A stretch of 15,376 bases of DNA from NCBI GenBank assembly GCA_016188105.1, contig JACPIL010000091.1, forward strand, positions 1 through 15,376, in the 5' to 3' direction. The translations under genes were made by a program, and so were the position numbers. The notes under the pieces were generated by a model, which saw only the letters and a list, made by a program, of their open reading frames with translations, did not search any database and was not told the DNA's origin. Shown piece by piece: positions 1-6,037 of the stretch. Each line of letters starts with the position of its first letter. Positions within the stretch are counted from its first letter, which is position 1. This stretch comes from Candidatus Woesearchaeota archaeon. GTDB lineage: Archaea > Nanobdellota > Nanobdellia > Woesearchaeales > GW2011-AR9.

Positions 1-147
1 CGTGAGAAAGTAAATTTTGTGCATTCTGATGACGAAGGTTTTCTCAAAACGTGTGAAGGGTTAGGGATAAATATTATTCCAACACCGATGGTACACTCTC
101 AAAAAGAAAAAGACATTAAAAGTTGGATGAATAAGAGAAGACCCTAA
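1..147 (+). CDS. C-terminal fragment of unknown protein, possibly PIN domain
   Basis: An open frame enters from the left edge and runs 48 codons to a TAA at 145-147, so only the C-terminus is visible. The segment reads HSDDEGFLKTCEGLGINIIP followed by a basic tail ending KRRP. A Ser-Asp-Asp / Phe-Leu / Leu-Gly-Ile / Ile-Pro pattern resembles the last strand-helix-strand of PIN-domain nucleases, where an acidic residue lies near the C-terminus. This is a weak resemblance and the catalytic N-terminal residues lie outside the window. Its stop codon overlaps the stop of the minus-strand gene that converges on it. Confidence 0.5.
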   Translation, partial: REKVNFVHSDDEGFLKTCEGLGINIIPTPMVHSQKEKDIKSWMNKRRP

Positions 148-389
148 TATAAATCAACATATTTTTCATACGCTTCTTTTCTACTAACTTTTTTATCCCA
201 ATTTTTTTCCCGGAATTCTTGAACGTGGGCGAGGGTCTTCTTCTTCTGTTGTGGGGTTACTTTTGAATCATAAATCATCTTAAATTTGAATGTTTCAAGA
301 ATAGCCTTAGAAATATCTGTAATTTGACTTAATAAGCGTTCTTCCATCTGCTTAAATTCTGACTCGTCTAAACAGACTTGGTTTACCAT
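144..389 (-). CDS. Small helical protein of unknown function (81 aa)
   Basis: I do not recognise this family. The 81-residue product is highly charged and predicted largely helical: residues 8-35 are amphipathic (EFKQMEERLLSQI region), followed by a basic segment containing PQQKKK and an aromatic end (YEKYVDLY). There is no signal peptide or membrane segment. The ATG at 389-387 is supported by a TATA-like element at 413-420, about 27 bases upstream, suggesting a leaderless message separate from the gene 36 bases upstream. It converges on the fragment at the left edge with overlapping stops; that orientation argues against a standard co-directional toxin-antitoxin pair. Confidence 0.6.
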   Translation of the reverse strand: MVNQVCLDESEFKQMEERLLSQITDISKAILETFKFKMIYDSKVTPQQKKKTLAHVQEFREKNWDKKVSRKEAYEKYVDLY

Positions 390-412
390 TTTAAGTATTA
401 GAAAGCTTTAAA

Positions 413-420
413 CTTTAAAA
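413..420 (-). promoter_or_regulatory. TATA-like element for the 81-aa gene
   Basis: On the minus strand this reads TTTTAAAG, centred about 27 bases before the ATG at 389. That spacing places the transcript start at or very near the start codon. Confidence 0.45.
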
Positions 421-424
421 GGTT

Positions 425-658
425 TTACCCCAAAACATCCTCAATCGCTTTCTTGCCTTTCAGCTTCTTAGGCTCTTCTTTGGCTGCCTGTGCAGCTAAA
501 TCAACGCCTACATCTTTCAATTCTTTGATGTGCATCTGCATCAACTGCTCGACTATCTGCAGGATTCGCATCAATTCTTCCCGTTCCTTGCTTAAAGTTG
601 CTAAAGAACCTTTATGAAATCCCACTTTTTCATCTTTAGACATATCTGTGCTTACCAT
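425..658 (-). CDS. Small conserved-looking helical protein (77 aa)
   Basis: Function unknown. The 77-residue product has a charged N-terminus, a core with GFHKGSLATLSKEREEL followed by a long helix rich in Met, Leu and Gln (LMRILQIVEQLMQMHIKEL), then GVDL and a lysine-rich tail. From memory, a GFHKGSL / EREEL / QMHIKELK pattern occurs in small uncharacterised DPANN proteins; this needs a database search. The long heptad-like helix suggests an oligomerising or partner-binding protein. The start at 658 is preferred over the internal Met at residue 6 because a TATA box lies 28 bases before 658. It is divergent from the PfkB gene. Confidence 0.65.
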   Translation of the reverse strand: MVSTDMSKDEKVGFHKGSLATLSKEREELMRILQIVEQLMQMHIKELKDVGVDLAAQAAKEEPKKLKGKKAIEDVLG

Positions 659-681
659 AACCAGTTTATTTGAGTATTTTC

Positions 682-689
682 TTTATAAA
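682..689 (-). promoter_or_regulatory. TATA box for the 77-aa gene
   Basis: The perfectly palindromic TTTATAAA is centred 28 bases before the minus-strand ATG at 658, fitting a leaderless transcript. It lies back to back with the TATA element of the divergent sugar operon in an 87-base intergenic region. Confidence 0.6.
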
Positions 690-706
690 TTTTATCAGTG
701 AAAATG

Positions 707-714
707 TTTTTAAA
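707..714 (+). promoter_or_regulatory. TATA box for the sugar-phosphate operon
   Basis: TTTTTAAA is centred about 35 bases before the PfkB ATG at 746, implying a leader of only about 8 bases. No SD lies before the ATG. It should drive all four plus-strand genes to 3712. Confidence 0.55.
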
Positions 715-745
715 CAGCAAATTCTTCCTAGCACTTGGTGAATAG

Positions 746-1711
746 ATGTCCAAATATGATGTTCTCTGTGTAGGCTCAGCGACCGTAGATACGTTCCTCA
801 CCATTGAACAATCCTTTTCCTCGCTCAAACTTGGTGATAAAGTCTTAGTCAAATCGGTAGATAAGCGTTCTGGCGGCGGAGCGACTAATTCTGCTTCAGC
901 TTTAGCCAAATTAGGATTAAAGGTAAAAACAGCAACAAAAATAGGCGATGACGATGACGGAAACTTCATTCTTAAAGAGCTCAAAGCAGATGGTATAGAA
1001 AATATCTCTCGCTCCAGAAGCAAGCAGCAAACTGACTTAGCGACCATCATCTCTTCTACCAAAGAAAGAGATAGGATAATCTTAGTCCACAAAGGGGCAT
1101 CGACTGATCTGTCAGCCAAAGACATCCAAAGCTCCAAAATAAATTGCTCTTGGATCTATCTCGCTACCTTGACTGGAAAATCTCAGCAGACTGCTTATGA
1201 GATAGCGGATATTGCCAAAAAGAAAAATATCCAACTCTTATTCAATCCCTCTCTCTACTTAGCGCAAAAAGGCGTAAAAAATCTTTCCCCTATCCTGCAA
1301 AATACGGCCGTCCTAGTCCTCAACAAAGAAGAAGCGCAAGCTTTGCTCAAAACTTCTTCTTCCAACTTTGAATATTTATTGAAGGAATTGCAGAAATGCG
1401 GCCCGCAAATGGTAATTGTGACTGATGGCAGGAAAGGCCTATATGCTCTCTACAAGAACGCCATGTATTCCTTAACAAAAACTCCAGATGTAAAAATTGT
1501 TCATACTGCCGGAGCAGGGGACGCTTTCACTTCCGGATTCTTGGCTAGCTTAATAAAAAATTATTCTTTTGCTGACGCTTTACGCTTAGGACAAGTGAAT
1601 GCTTCTTCAGTGATTCAGCACGTTGGAGCAAAGGTCGGTCAATTGACGGAAACAGAAGCAAAAGTGATGATGAAAAAATACAAAATAAAAATAACAGAAA
1701 AAGAAATCTAA
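746..1711 (+). CDS. PfkB-family sugar kinase
   Basis: This is a 321-residue ribokinase/PfkB-fold kinase that transfers phosphate from a nucleotide to a sugar or sugar phosphate in the cytosol. Visible signatures are the N-terminal strand with GSATVDTF (residues 10-17), the substrate-binding GGGATNSA at 43-50, and the C-terminal TAGAGDAFTSGF at 254-265 with catalytic base Asp259 and the anion-hole glycines. The first position of the usual DTxGAGD signature is His253 rather than Asp, a modest deviation. Length fits the family. It opens an operon with class II aldolase, RpiB and Rpe, so phosphofructokinase activity feeding the aldolase is the most economical guess. The family also includes ribokinase, fructokinase and tagatose-6-phosphate kinase, and substrate cannot be read from sequence alone. 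Confidence 0.9.
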   Translation: MSKYDVLCVGSATVDTFLTIEQSFSSLKLGDKVLVKSVDKRSGGGATNSASALAKLGLKVKTATKIGDDDDGNFILKELKADGIENISRSRSKQQTDLATIISSTKERDRIILVHKGASTDLSAKDIQSSKINCSWIYLATLTGKSQQTAYEIADIAKKKNIQLLFNPSLYLAQKGVKNLSPILQNTAVLVLNKEEAQALLKTSSSNFEYLLKELQKCGPQMVIVTDGRKGLYALYKNAMYSLTKTPDVKIVHTAGAGDAFTSGFLASLIKNYSFADALRLGQVNASSVIQHVGAKVGQLTETEAKVMMKKYKIKITEKEI

Positions 1712-1715
1712 AGGA
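1711..1715 (+). promoter_or_regulatory. Shine-Dalgarno for the aldolase gene
   Basis: AAGGA overlaps the last base of the PfkB stop codon and sits 7 bases before the aldolase ATG. It supports the ATG at 1723 and SD-driven translation inside the operon, unlike the leaderless first gene. Confidence 0.6.
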
Positions 1716-1722
1716 ACTAAAA

Positions 1723-2643
1723 ATGTTTGCCGATACAAAAAAAATCTTAATGAAAGCACAGCAAGGAAAGTACGCAGTGGCTCACTTTAACGTCAACAAC
1801 ATGGAAATAATACAGGGGGTAGTAGCTGCTGCTCAAAAATTGAAAGCTCCAATCATTCTTGCTACCTCAGAAGGAGCATTAAGGTATGCTGGCATGGATT
1901 ATTTGCATGCAATTGCCAAAACTGCTGCAGAAAATTCTCATCTTCCAATCGCCTTGCATCTTGACCACGGTAAAGATATCAACATCATAAAAAAAGCAAT
2001 CCAGAAAGGATACTCTTCAGTTATGATTGATGCTTCGCATGAAGATTTTGAAAAAAACATTCGTTTAACAAAAAAAATAGTCGCTCTTGCCCATAAAAAA
2101 GGTATTTCTGTAGAAGCAGAATTAGGAACTATTGGCGGCGCAGAGGATTTAGTCTCCTCTCGAAGTATTATCTATACTGATCCTGCAAAAGCAAAAGAAT
2201 TTGTAGAACGGACAGGATGCGATTTTCTCGCTATAGCCATAGGAACATCACATGGAGCGTATAAATTTGCAGGAAAAGCATCCTTGCGGCAGGATATTCT
2301 TTCAAAAATAAAATCAAAAGTTAAAACTCCATTGGTATTACATGGCGCTTCTGGGGTTCCGCCGGGTTTAGTAAAAACGGCAGAAAAATACGGCGCAGAT
2401 CTATCTGGAGTAAAAGGTGTTCCCGATAGCCAAATTAAAGTAGCAATTAAGAACGGTATTACAAAAATAAATACTGATACAGATATTCGTATTGCCTTTG
2501 ATGCTGCAGTACGAAAAGCTCTTCACCATCAGCCGAAAGACTTTGATCCAAGACATATCCTAGCTCCAGCTCGCGATTTAATACAAGAAGTGGCAGAACA
2601 GAGAATAAGATTATTCGGTTCTGCTGGAAGAGGTAAAAAATGA
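1723..2643 (+). CDS. fba: Class II fructose-bisphosphate aldolase
   Basis: A 306-residue zinc-dependent aldolase that interconverts fructose 1,6-bisphosphate with glyceraldehyde 3-phosphate and dihydroxyacetone phosphate. Metal and active-site residues are in place: LHLDHG with Asp81 and zinc-ligand His82, Glu133 in VEAELGTIGG, His177 in GTSHGAYK, His207 in LHGASG, and the phosphate/substrate motif INTDTD near 249-254. The NTDTD form matches fructose-bisphosphate aldolases rather than the NVATE form I recall for tagatose-bisphosphate aldolases, which favours Fba. Class II enzymes are typical of bacteria, whereas most archaea use other aldolase types, so acquisition from bacteria is likely. 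It lies 11 bases after the kinase gene and overlaps RpiB by four bases (ATGA). Confidence 0.93.
   Translation: MFADTKKILMKAQQGKYAVAHFNVNNMEIIQGVVAAAQKLKAPIILATSEGALRYAGMDYLHAIAKTAAENSHLPIALHLDHGKDINIIKKAIQKGYSSVMIDASHEDFEKNIRLTKKIVALAHKKGISVEAELGTIGGAEDLVSSRSIIYTDPAKAKEFVERTGCDFLAIAIGTSHGAYKFAGKASLRQDILSKIKSKVKTPLVLHGASGVPPGLVKTAEKYGADLSGVKGVPDSQIKVAIKNGITKINTDTDIRIAFDAAVRKALHHQPKDFDPRHILAPARDLIQEVAEQRIRLFGSAGRGKK
2630..2634 (+). promoter_or_regulatory. Shine-Dalgarno for rpiB inside the fba end
   Basis: GAGGT lies 5 bases before the rpiB ATG, within the last codons of fba. Together with the ATGA overlap it suggests coupled termination and re-initiation. Confidence 0.5.
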
Positions 2644-3083
2644 AACCAATCTATATCGGAGCGGATCATGCCGGCTTTCATCTCAAAGAGAAACTCAAAC
2701 GTTGGCTTGAGCATAAACGCGTTCCCTACATCGATGTAGGAAATAAAAGACTTGATCCTAAAGATGATTATCCTGATTTTGCGATTCCTTTAGCCAGAAA
2801 AGTAGTTGCAGAAAAAAGTTTAGGTATCCTCGTTTGTGGTTCTGCGCAGGGGATGTGTATCGCTGCCAACAAAATTAAAGGCGCTAGAGCGGTAATTCCC
2901 TATTCTCTGCGGGAAGCACGGTTATCCAAAGAACACAACAACGCTAATATCATCTGCTTGTCGGGTTGGTTTACCCATGCGCATAAATCAAAGCGCATGA
3001 TCGAAATATTTTTGACCACTCCTTTTACCAAAGAGCCAAGACATCTGCGCAGGCTTGAGAAGATCAAGAGATTGGAACGATGA
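2640..3083 (+). CDS. rpiB: Ribose-5-phosphate isomerase B family protein
   Basis: A 147-residue RpiB/LacAB-family sugar-phosphate isomerase, interconverting ribose 5-phosphate and ribulose 5-phosphate. Seen in the sequence: GADHAGFHLKE at 7-17 (His10), Cys66 in VCGSAQGMCIAANK, matching the position of the catalytic Cys of E. coli RpiB, and the REARLSKEHNNAN segment (His99) that binds the phosphate and opens the ring. The usual CGTGIG loop reads CGSAQG here, which could alter substrate preference. Length is normal. It starts in the ATGA overlap with fba and ends in another ATGA overlap with rpe. RpiB rather than the archaeal-type RpiA is notable. The LacA/LacB (galactose-6-phosphate isomerase) branch is an alternative but less likely given Rpe next door. 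Confidence 0.88.
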   Translation: MKPIYIGADHAGFHLKEKLKRWLEHKRVPYIDVGNKRLDPKDDYPDFAIPLARKVVAEKSLGILVCGSAQGMCIAANKIKGARAVIPYSLREARLSKEHNNANIICLSGWFTHAHKSKRMIEIFLTTPFTKEPRHLRRLEKIKRLER

Positions 3084-3712
3084 GGCAGAAAGTGTTTCCT
3101 TCTGTGATGGCAAAAAATCAATCCGAGTTAAATGCGTTGCTGAAAAACCTCGATGGGGTAGCCAAATATTTACATTTGGATGTTGCTGATGGCAAATTTG
3201 TCCCAAATGCTTCGTTATGGTTTCCGTTTAGGTTGCCAAAAAAATTCAAATACATTGCTCATCTGATGGTGAAAGAACCGCAACAATGGATCCAGAAACA
3301 TGGAAAGAAAGTCGAATTCTGTATTGTACAAGCAGAAACGGTAAATATTTCTGATTACATAAAAAGAGCAAAATCGCAAAAAAGAAAAGTTGCTTTTGCC
3401 TTGAATCCTGAAACGAAGGTAGCAGAACTTAAGCCCTATCTGCAGCAAATTGATTATGTTTTGATATTAACCGTCCATCCGGGATTTTACGGAGCAAAAT
3501 ATCTGAAATCTCCTTTGAAGAAAATTACTGAAATCAAAAAAATTAATCCTTCTGTAAAAATAATTATTGATGGCGGCATGAATCCAAAAACAGTTAAAGA
3601 TGCAGCCAAGGAAGGAGCTGATTACGTTGTTTCAGGATCATTTATCACTAAAGCTGAGAAGCCAAAAGAAAGACTGAAAACGATGGAAAAAGCATTCAGC
3701 AAACTAAATTAA
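3080..3712 (+). CDS. rpe: Ribulose-phosphate 3-epimerase
   Basis: A 210-residue TIM-barrel epimerase converting ribulose 5-phosphate to xylulose 5-phosphate. Metal ligands and acid/base residues of the family are all visible: His32 and Asp34 in LHLDVADGKFVPN, His61 in IAHLMV, and Asp164 in IIIDGGM. The phosphate-binding end (VSGSFI) follows. The mid-barrel loop reads TVHPGFYGAKYL rather than the more usual PGFGGQ, which may mark an archaeal subgroup. The ATG overlaps the rpiB stop by four bases. Its own stop overlaps the stop of the minus-strand MFS gene. With RpiB it forms the isomerase/epimerase pair of the non-oxidative pentose phosphate pathway; no transketolase or transaldolase is in view. 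Confidence 0.9.
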   Translation: MRQKVFPSVMAKNQSELNALLKNLDGVAKYLHLDVADGKFVPNASLWFPFRLPKKFKYIAHLMVKEPQQWIQKHGKKVEFCIVQAETVNISDYIKRAKSQKRKVAFALNPETKVAELKPYLQQIDYVLILTVHPGFYGAKYLKSPLKKITEIKKINPSVKIIIDGGMNPKTVKDAAKEGADYVVSGSFITKAEKPKERLKTMEKAFSKLN

Positions 3713-4338
3713 AATTTCCCGTTCGTGCCGTTAGTTGCCTTGCTTCGCTGTGGATAATCCTCAACTTTTGGTTTATGCAGGCGTTCTTTTTTTCTTTCCA
3801 AGAAAAATAATACTCCGCATCCAGCTAATGACATTATTCCTACTATCAGGAAAGTTATCGTAAATCCGACAAATTCTGCCATCGCCGCTCCCGCTGCTGC
3901 GGTTATAGCCGTTCCTACGCTTATACCGGTAGAATAAAGGCTCCATTCAAAACTTTCCTGTTTCTTATCAAGATGGGTACTCCATAACCCCAGCCAGGTC
4001 GGGTAAGCTAATCCGCTGCCCAGACCATGCAATATTTCTGCAGCATAAATGTAATAAATGTGGTCAGAAAATATGTATAGCAAAGGAACTAAAGAGATGA
4101 GAAAAGTTCCCACCATGAGCCATTTTAATTTATCTTCACTTCTGTCGACATATCTAGAGAAAGGCAGTTGTATAGCTGATTTGGTAACTAGAAATAAAGT
4201 GCTAGCAAAACCTGCCGCAAAAATGGTTCCCCCGACCAGATTATCCTTGATGAAGATAGCTAATATCGGTGCAATAAGGCCGAAACCGGTATAGATTAAA
4301 ATGTCTGAGAGCATTAATAGCTTAATTGTTTTATTCAT
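3709..4338 (-). CDS. Half-size MFS-like membrane protein (six helices)
   Basis: A 209-residue integral membrane protein with six predicted helices at about residues 7-30, 35-59, 73-91, 94-119, 131-157 and 160-180, then a charged cytoplasmic tail. The loop after helix 2 holds a degenerate MFS motif A (SRYVDRSEDK, Asp65 and Arg66), and helix 4 has the glycine-rich HGLGSGLAYPTW pattern of MFS N-terminal halves. Ordinary MFS carriers have twelve helices and about 400 residues, so this is one repeat only; the clean stop and a hydrophilic tail argue against a recent frameshift. The ATG at 4338 is preferred over an upstream TTG at 4401 because a TATA-like element lies 28 bases before it. Substrate unknown. 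It could work as a homodimer or as an accessory protein. Confidence 0.8.
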   Translation of the reverse strand: MNKTIKLLMLSDILIYTGFGLIAPILAIFIKDNLVGGTIFAAGFASTLFLVTKSAIQLPFSRYVDRSEDKLKWLMVGTFLISLVPLLYIFSDHIYYIYAAEILHGLGSGLAYPTWLGLWSTHLDKKQESFEWSLYSTGISVGTAITAAAGAAMAEFVGFTITFLIVGIMSLAGCGVLFFLERKKERLHKPKVEDYPQRSKATNGTNGKF

Positions 4339-4362
4339 AAAAAACAGTAAGCGGCCTAAATT

Positions 4363-4370
4363 CTTAAATG
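4363..4370 (-). promoter_or_regulatory. TATA-like element for the MFS gene
   Basis: On the minus strand it reads CATTTAAG, centred 28 bases before the ATG at 4338. It supports that start over the upstream TTG. Confidence 0.45.
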
Positions 4371-4379
4371 TTTGCGAAC

Positions 4380-4486
4380 CACTGGACACACCACTAGACA
4401 AATTTCTAAATAACTTGATTATTCAAAATTTTAAACATTAAGGCTGTATCTTGCTCTTTTCTTCCATCCACTCCCGCACTGGACAA
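4380..4486. repeat. Three CACTRGACA repeats between the MFS and tRNA promoters
   Basis: The nonamer CACTGGACA occurs at 4380-4388 and 4478-4486, with a one-base variant, CACTAGACA, at 4392-4400. The first two copies along the sequence are spaced 12 bases, about one helical turn. One copy lies about 18-20 bases upstream of each of the two divergent TATA elements (MFS on the left, tRNA on the right). They could be transcription-factor sites; chance cannot be excluded for such short words. Confidence 0.35.
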
Positions 4487-4496
4487 GTTCGGGCAG

Positions 4497-4506
4497 AAAA
4501 TATAAA
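4497..4506 (+). promoter_or_regulatory. TATA box for tRNA-Leu
   Basis: AAAATATAAA is centred about 30 bases before the first base of the tRNA, the expected archaeal spacing for transcription starting at or just before the mature 5' end. Confidence 0.6.
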
Positions 4507-4531
4507 GGAGCTCTAAAATTAAGAAAAATAA

Positions 4532-4649
4532 GCCTAGGTCGCATAACTTGGTTATTGCGGAGGTCTTAAACCCTCCTGAGTCAAGGTCAGGAGGAGGTAA
4601 GAAAACCTTTGTCTTGCCAGACTTGTGGGTTCAAATCCCACCCTAGGCG
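4532..4649 (+). tRNA. tRNA-Leu (anticodon UAA) with intron
   Basis: The acceptor stem GCCTAGG (4532-4538) pairs perfectly with CCTAGGC (4642-4648). The D arm is 4541-4558 with a three-pair stem and a GG-containing loop. The anticodon stem is GAGGT (4560-4564) with ACCTT (4605-4609). After removing 33 intron bases the loop is CTTAAAA, giving anticodon TAA at 4567-4569. The variable arm GTCT/AGAC (4611-4622) makes it a class II tRNA, as expected for leucine. The T arm is GTGGG-TTCAAAT-CCCAC (4625-4641). Mature length is 85. The 3' CCA is not encoded. The discriminator base (4649) is G, whereas leucine tRNAs usually have A and serine tRNAs G; the anticodon nevertheless reads the leucine codon UUA. 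Confidence 0.92.
4571..4603 (+). other. tRNA intron with canonical bulge-helix-bulge motif
   Basis: The 33-base intron lies between tRNA positions 37 and 38. The central four-pair helix is CTTA (4565-4568) with TAAG (4598-4601). It is flanked by two three-base bulges, AAC (4569-4571, cut after the second base) and AAA (4602-4604, cut after the second base). The outer helix inside the intron is CCTCC (4572-4576) with GGAGG (4593-4597); because the intron contains GGAGGAGG, a second register extending to CCTCCTGA/TCAGGAGG is also possible. This is the standard substrate of the archaeal splicing endonuclease encoded 0.7 kb downstream. Confidence 0.9.
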
Positions 4650-4650
4650 A

Positions 4651-4656
4651 TTTAAA
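4651..4656 (+). promoter_or_regulatory. TATA element for radC, abutting the tRNA
   Basis: TTTAAA begins two bases after the last tRNA base and is centred 29 bases before the radC ATG. The radC promoter thus sits directly against the tRNA 3' end. Confidence 0.45.
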
Positions 4657-4682
4657 CTTCAAGAAATTAATAAATCTTTCCT

Positions 4683-5351
4683 ATGAAAATAACCGACCTT
4701 GCACCGGAAAATCGTCCCAGAGAACGATTGCAGAAAGAAGGTGCTCCAGCACTCTCATCGGCAGAACTGTTAGCAATAATTCTCAAATCAGGAACAAAAA
4801 AGGAAAATGTATTGGAAATATCTAATCGTCTTATTTCAAAATACGGTTTACATAATCTCCCCCATTGTTCTTTGCCTCAACTGCAGCAGCAATATGGCAT
4901 TGGCCCGGCTCGAGCTTCCCAACTGTTAGCTTTATTTGAGTTATATACGAGAATGAACTGTAAAAATGAACTAAAGAAAATTTCCTCGGCAAAAGATGTA
5001 GCTGAATTATATTTTCCAAAAATTCAATCTCTGCAAAAAGAGCATTTTATGGCTATTTATCTTGATACTAAAAATAATATTGTCGCCGAAGAAACTATTA
5101 CTGTGGGAATTCTCAACTCTTCCCTCATTCATCCCCGAGAAGTCTTTCATGGTGCAATTAAGCATTTAGCCCATACTGTGATAGTGCTTCACAACCATCC
5201 CTCTGGTGATCCTGAACCATCACTGGAAGATTTACAAGTAACAAAAGTTCTAGAGAAGACAGGAAAAATAATGGGCATCCCTCTGTTGGATCATATCATT
5301 CTCGGAAAAGATTCCTGGTGGAGCTGGGCTGATTCACGCAAAGCTTTTTAA
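4683..5351 (+). CDS. radC: RadC-family JAMM/MPN domain protein
   Basis: A 222-residue RadC-like protein with the full bacterial architecture. An N-terminal DNA-binding helix-hairpin-helix region (residues about 1-95) contains RPRERLQKEGAPALSSAELLAIILKSG and YGIGPARASQL. A C-terminal MPN/JAMM metalloprotease-like domain carries the zinc motif His170-x-His172 followed by Asp183 in HNHPSGDPEPSLED; SSLIHPREVFHGAIKHLA precedes it as in RadC. The biochemical role of RadC is not established; it is linked to DNA recombination and mobile elements in bacteria. Finding it in an archaeal setting next to a tRNA suggests acquisition from bacteria. Base composition is like its neighbours, so the transfer is probably old. 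It has its own TATA element. Confidence 0.9.
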   Translation: MKITDLAPENRPRERLQKEGAPALSSAELLAIILKSGTKKENVLEISNRLISKYGLHNLPHCSLPQLQQQYGIGPARASQLLALFELYTRMNCKNELKKISSAKDVAELYFPKIQSLQKEHFMAIYLDTKNNIVAEETITVGILNSSLIHPREVFHGAIKHLAHTVIVLHNHPSGDPEPSLEDLQVTKVLEKTGKIMGIPLLDHIILGKDSWWSWADSRKAF

Positions 5352-5353
5352 AA
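5345..5353 (+). promoter_or_regulatory. TATA box for the splicing endonuclease gene
   Basis: TTTTTAAAA overlaps the radC stop codon and is centred 28 bases before the ATG at 5377, consistent with a leaderless message. Confidence 0.6.
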
Positions 5354-5376
5354 GGCCATTCTTTTTAACTGACTTC

Positions 5377-5979
5377 ATGGCTAAGAAAAAAGCCGTCGAA
5401 GCAGCAGATCCTGAAACTTCGGCCGAAAAGAAAATAGAACTTAAAAAACCTAAGAACCCCGTGTTAGGTATACTTGCTGGGGAACGCGTTATTACCGAAT
5501 CTTCTGATGATGCCCGAGAATTCTTCAATCAATCTAGATTCGGAACTTTAAACGAAAGCGGAAAAGTAGAATTATCGCTATTAGAGGCTCTATATTTGTT
5601 AGAACGTGAACGCTTAAAGATAAAAAGCGAATCAGGCAAACCTCTTTCCCTTGAATTGTACGTCAAGAAAGCCCGTAAAGTTGAACCTAACTTCTGGATC
5701 CGTTATGTGGTTTTCAGAGATATGAGAAACCGCGGCTACATAATCAAGACTGCATTGAAATTCGGAGCAGATTTTCGTGTCTACGATCGCGGTGTAAAAC
5801 CCGGCGAAGATCACGCTAAATGGATTGTTTTTCCCGTGCATGAAGCCAGCGTCTTTACCTGGCACGAATTCAGCGCAAAGAACAGGGTTGCTCACAGTAC
5901 TAAGAAACGTCTTTTACTCGCTATTGTCGATGACGAGAATGACGTAACCTATTATCAGGTCAATTGGACCAGGCCGTAA
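5377..5979 (+). CDS. endA: tRNA-splicing endonuclease
   Basis: A 200-residue archaeal EndA that cuts pre-tRNA at bulge-helix-bulge junctions. The catalytic triad is visible in the C-terminal domain: Tyr136 in FRVYDRG, His146 in GEDHAKWIVFPV, and the lysine of STKKRLLLAIVD (Lys176 or Lys177). The N-terminal domain (about 30-100) has FFNQSRFG and ELSLLEALYLLERERL, typical of the family. Residues 1-27 are a lysine/glutamate-rich tail without obvious fold. One complete active site and about 170 core residues fit the homotetrameric (alpha4) form or the catalytic subunit of a heterotetramer; no second subunit is seen here. The intron-bearing tRNA-Leu nearby has the canonical motif this enzyme recognises. 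Confidence 0.93.
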   Translation: MAKKKAVEAADPETSAEKKIELKKPKNPVLGILAGERVITESSDDAREFFNQSRFGTLNESGKVELSLLEALYLLERERLKIKSESGKPLSLELYVKKARKVEPNFWIRYVVFRDMRNRGYIIKTALKFGADFRVYDRGVKPGEDHAKWIVFPVHEASVFTWHEFSAKNRVAHSTKKRLLLAIVDDENDVTYYQVNWTRP

Positions 5980-6007
5980 TACTGAATCAATACTAAGAGC
6001 TCGAAAA

Positions 6008-6016
6008 TTATTTAAA
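6008..6016 (+). promoter_or_regulatory. TATA box for the wHTH/FEN-1 operon
   Basis: TTATTTAAA is centred about 26 bases before the ATG at 6038. No SD precedes the ATG, so the operon's first gene is probably leaderless. Confidence 0.55.
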
Positions 6017-6037
6017 GCCGATTTCTTCCTAACTTTC

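Noticed and set aside
1..389. Toxin-antitoxin module formed by the possible PIN fragment and the 81-aa protein
   Set aside because: The genes converge rather than being co-directional, and PIN identity is uncertain.
652..1137. A 161-codon minus-strand frame over the start of the PfkB gene
   Set aside because: It overlaps the conserved kinase N-terminus and the divergent promoters, and shows no recognisable domain.
4339..4401. N-terminal extension of the MFS protein from a TTG at 4401, with an SSGV/SSGS repeat
   Set aside because: It needs a TTG start, covers the TATA-like element at 4363-4370, and adds a hydrophilic stretch not expected before MFS helix 1.
4625..4825. A 66-codon plus-strand frame starting within the tRNA T arm
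   Set aside because: It covers the tRNA 3' end and the out-of-frame start of radC; no signal supports it.
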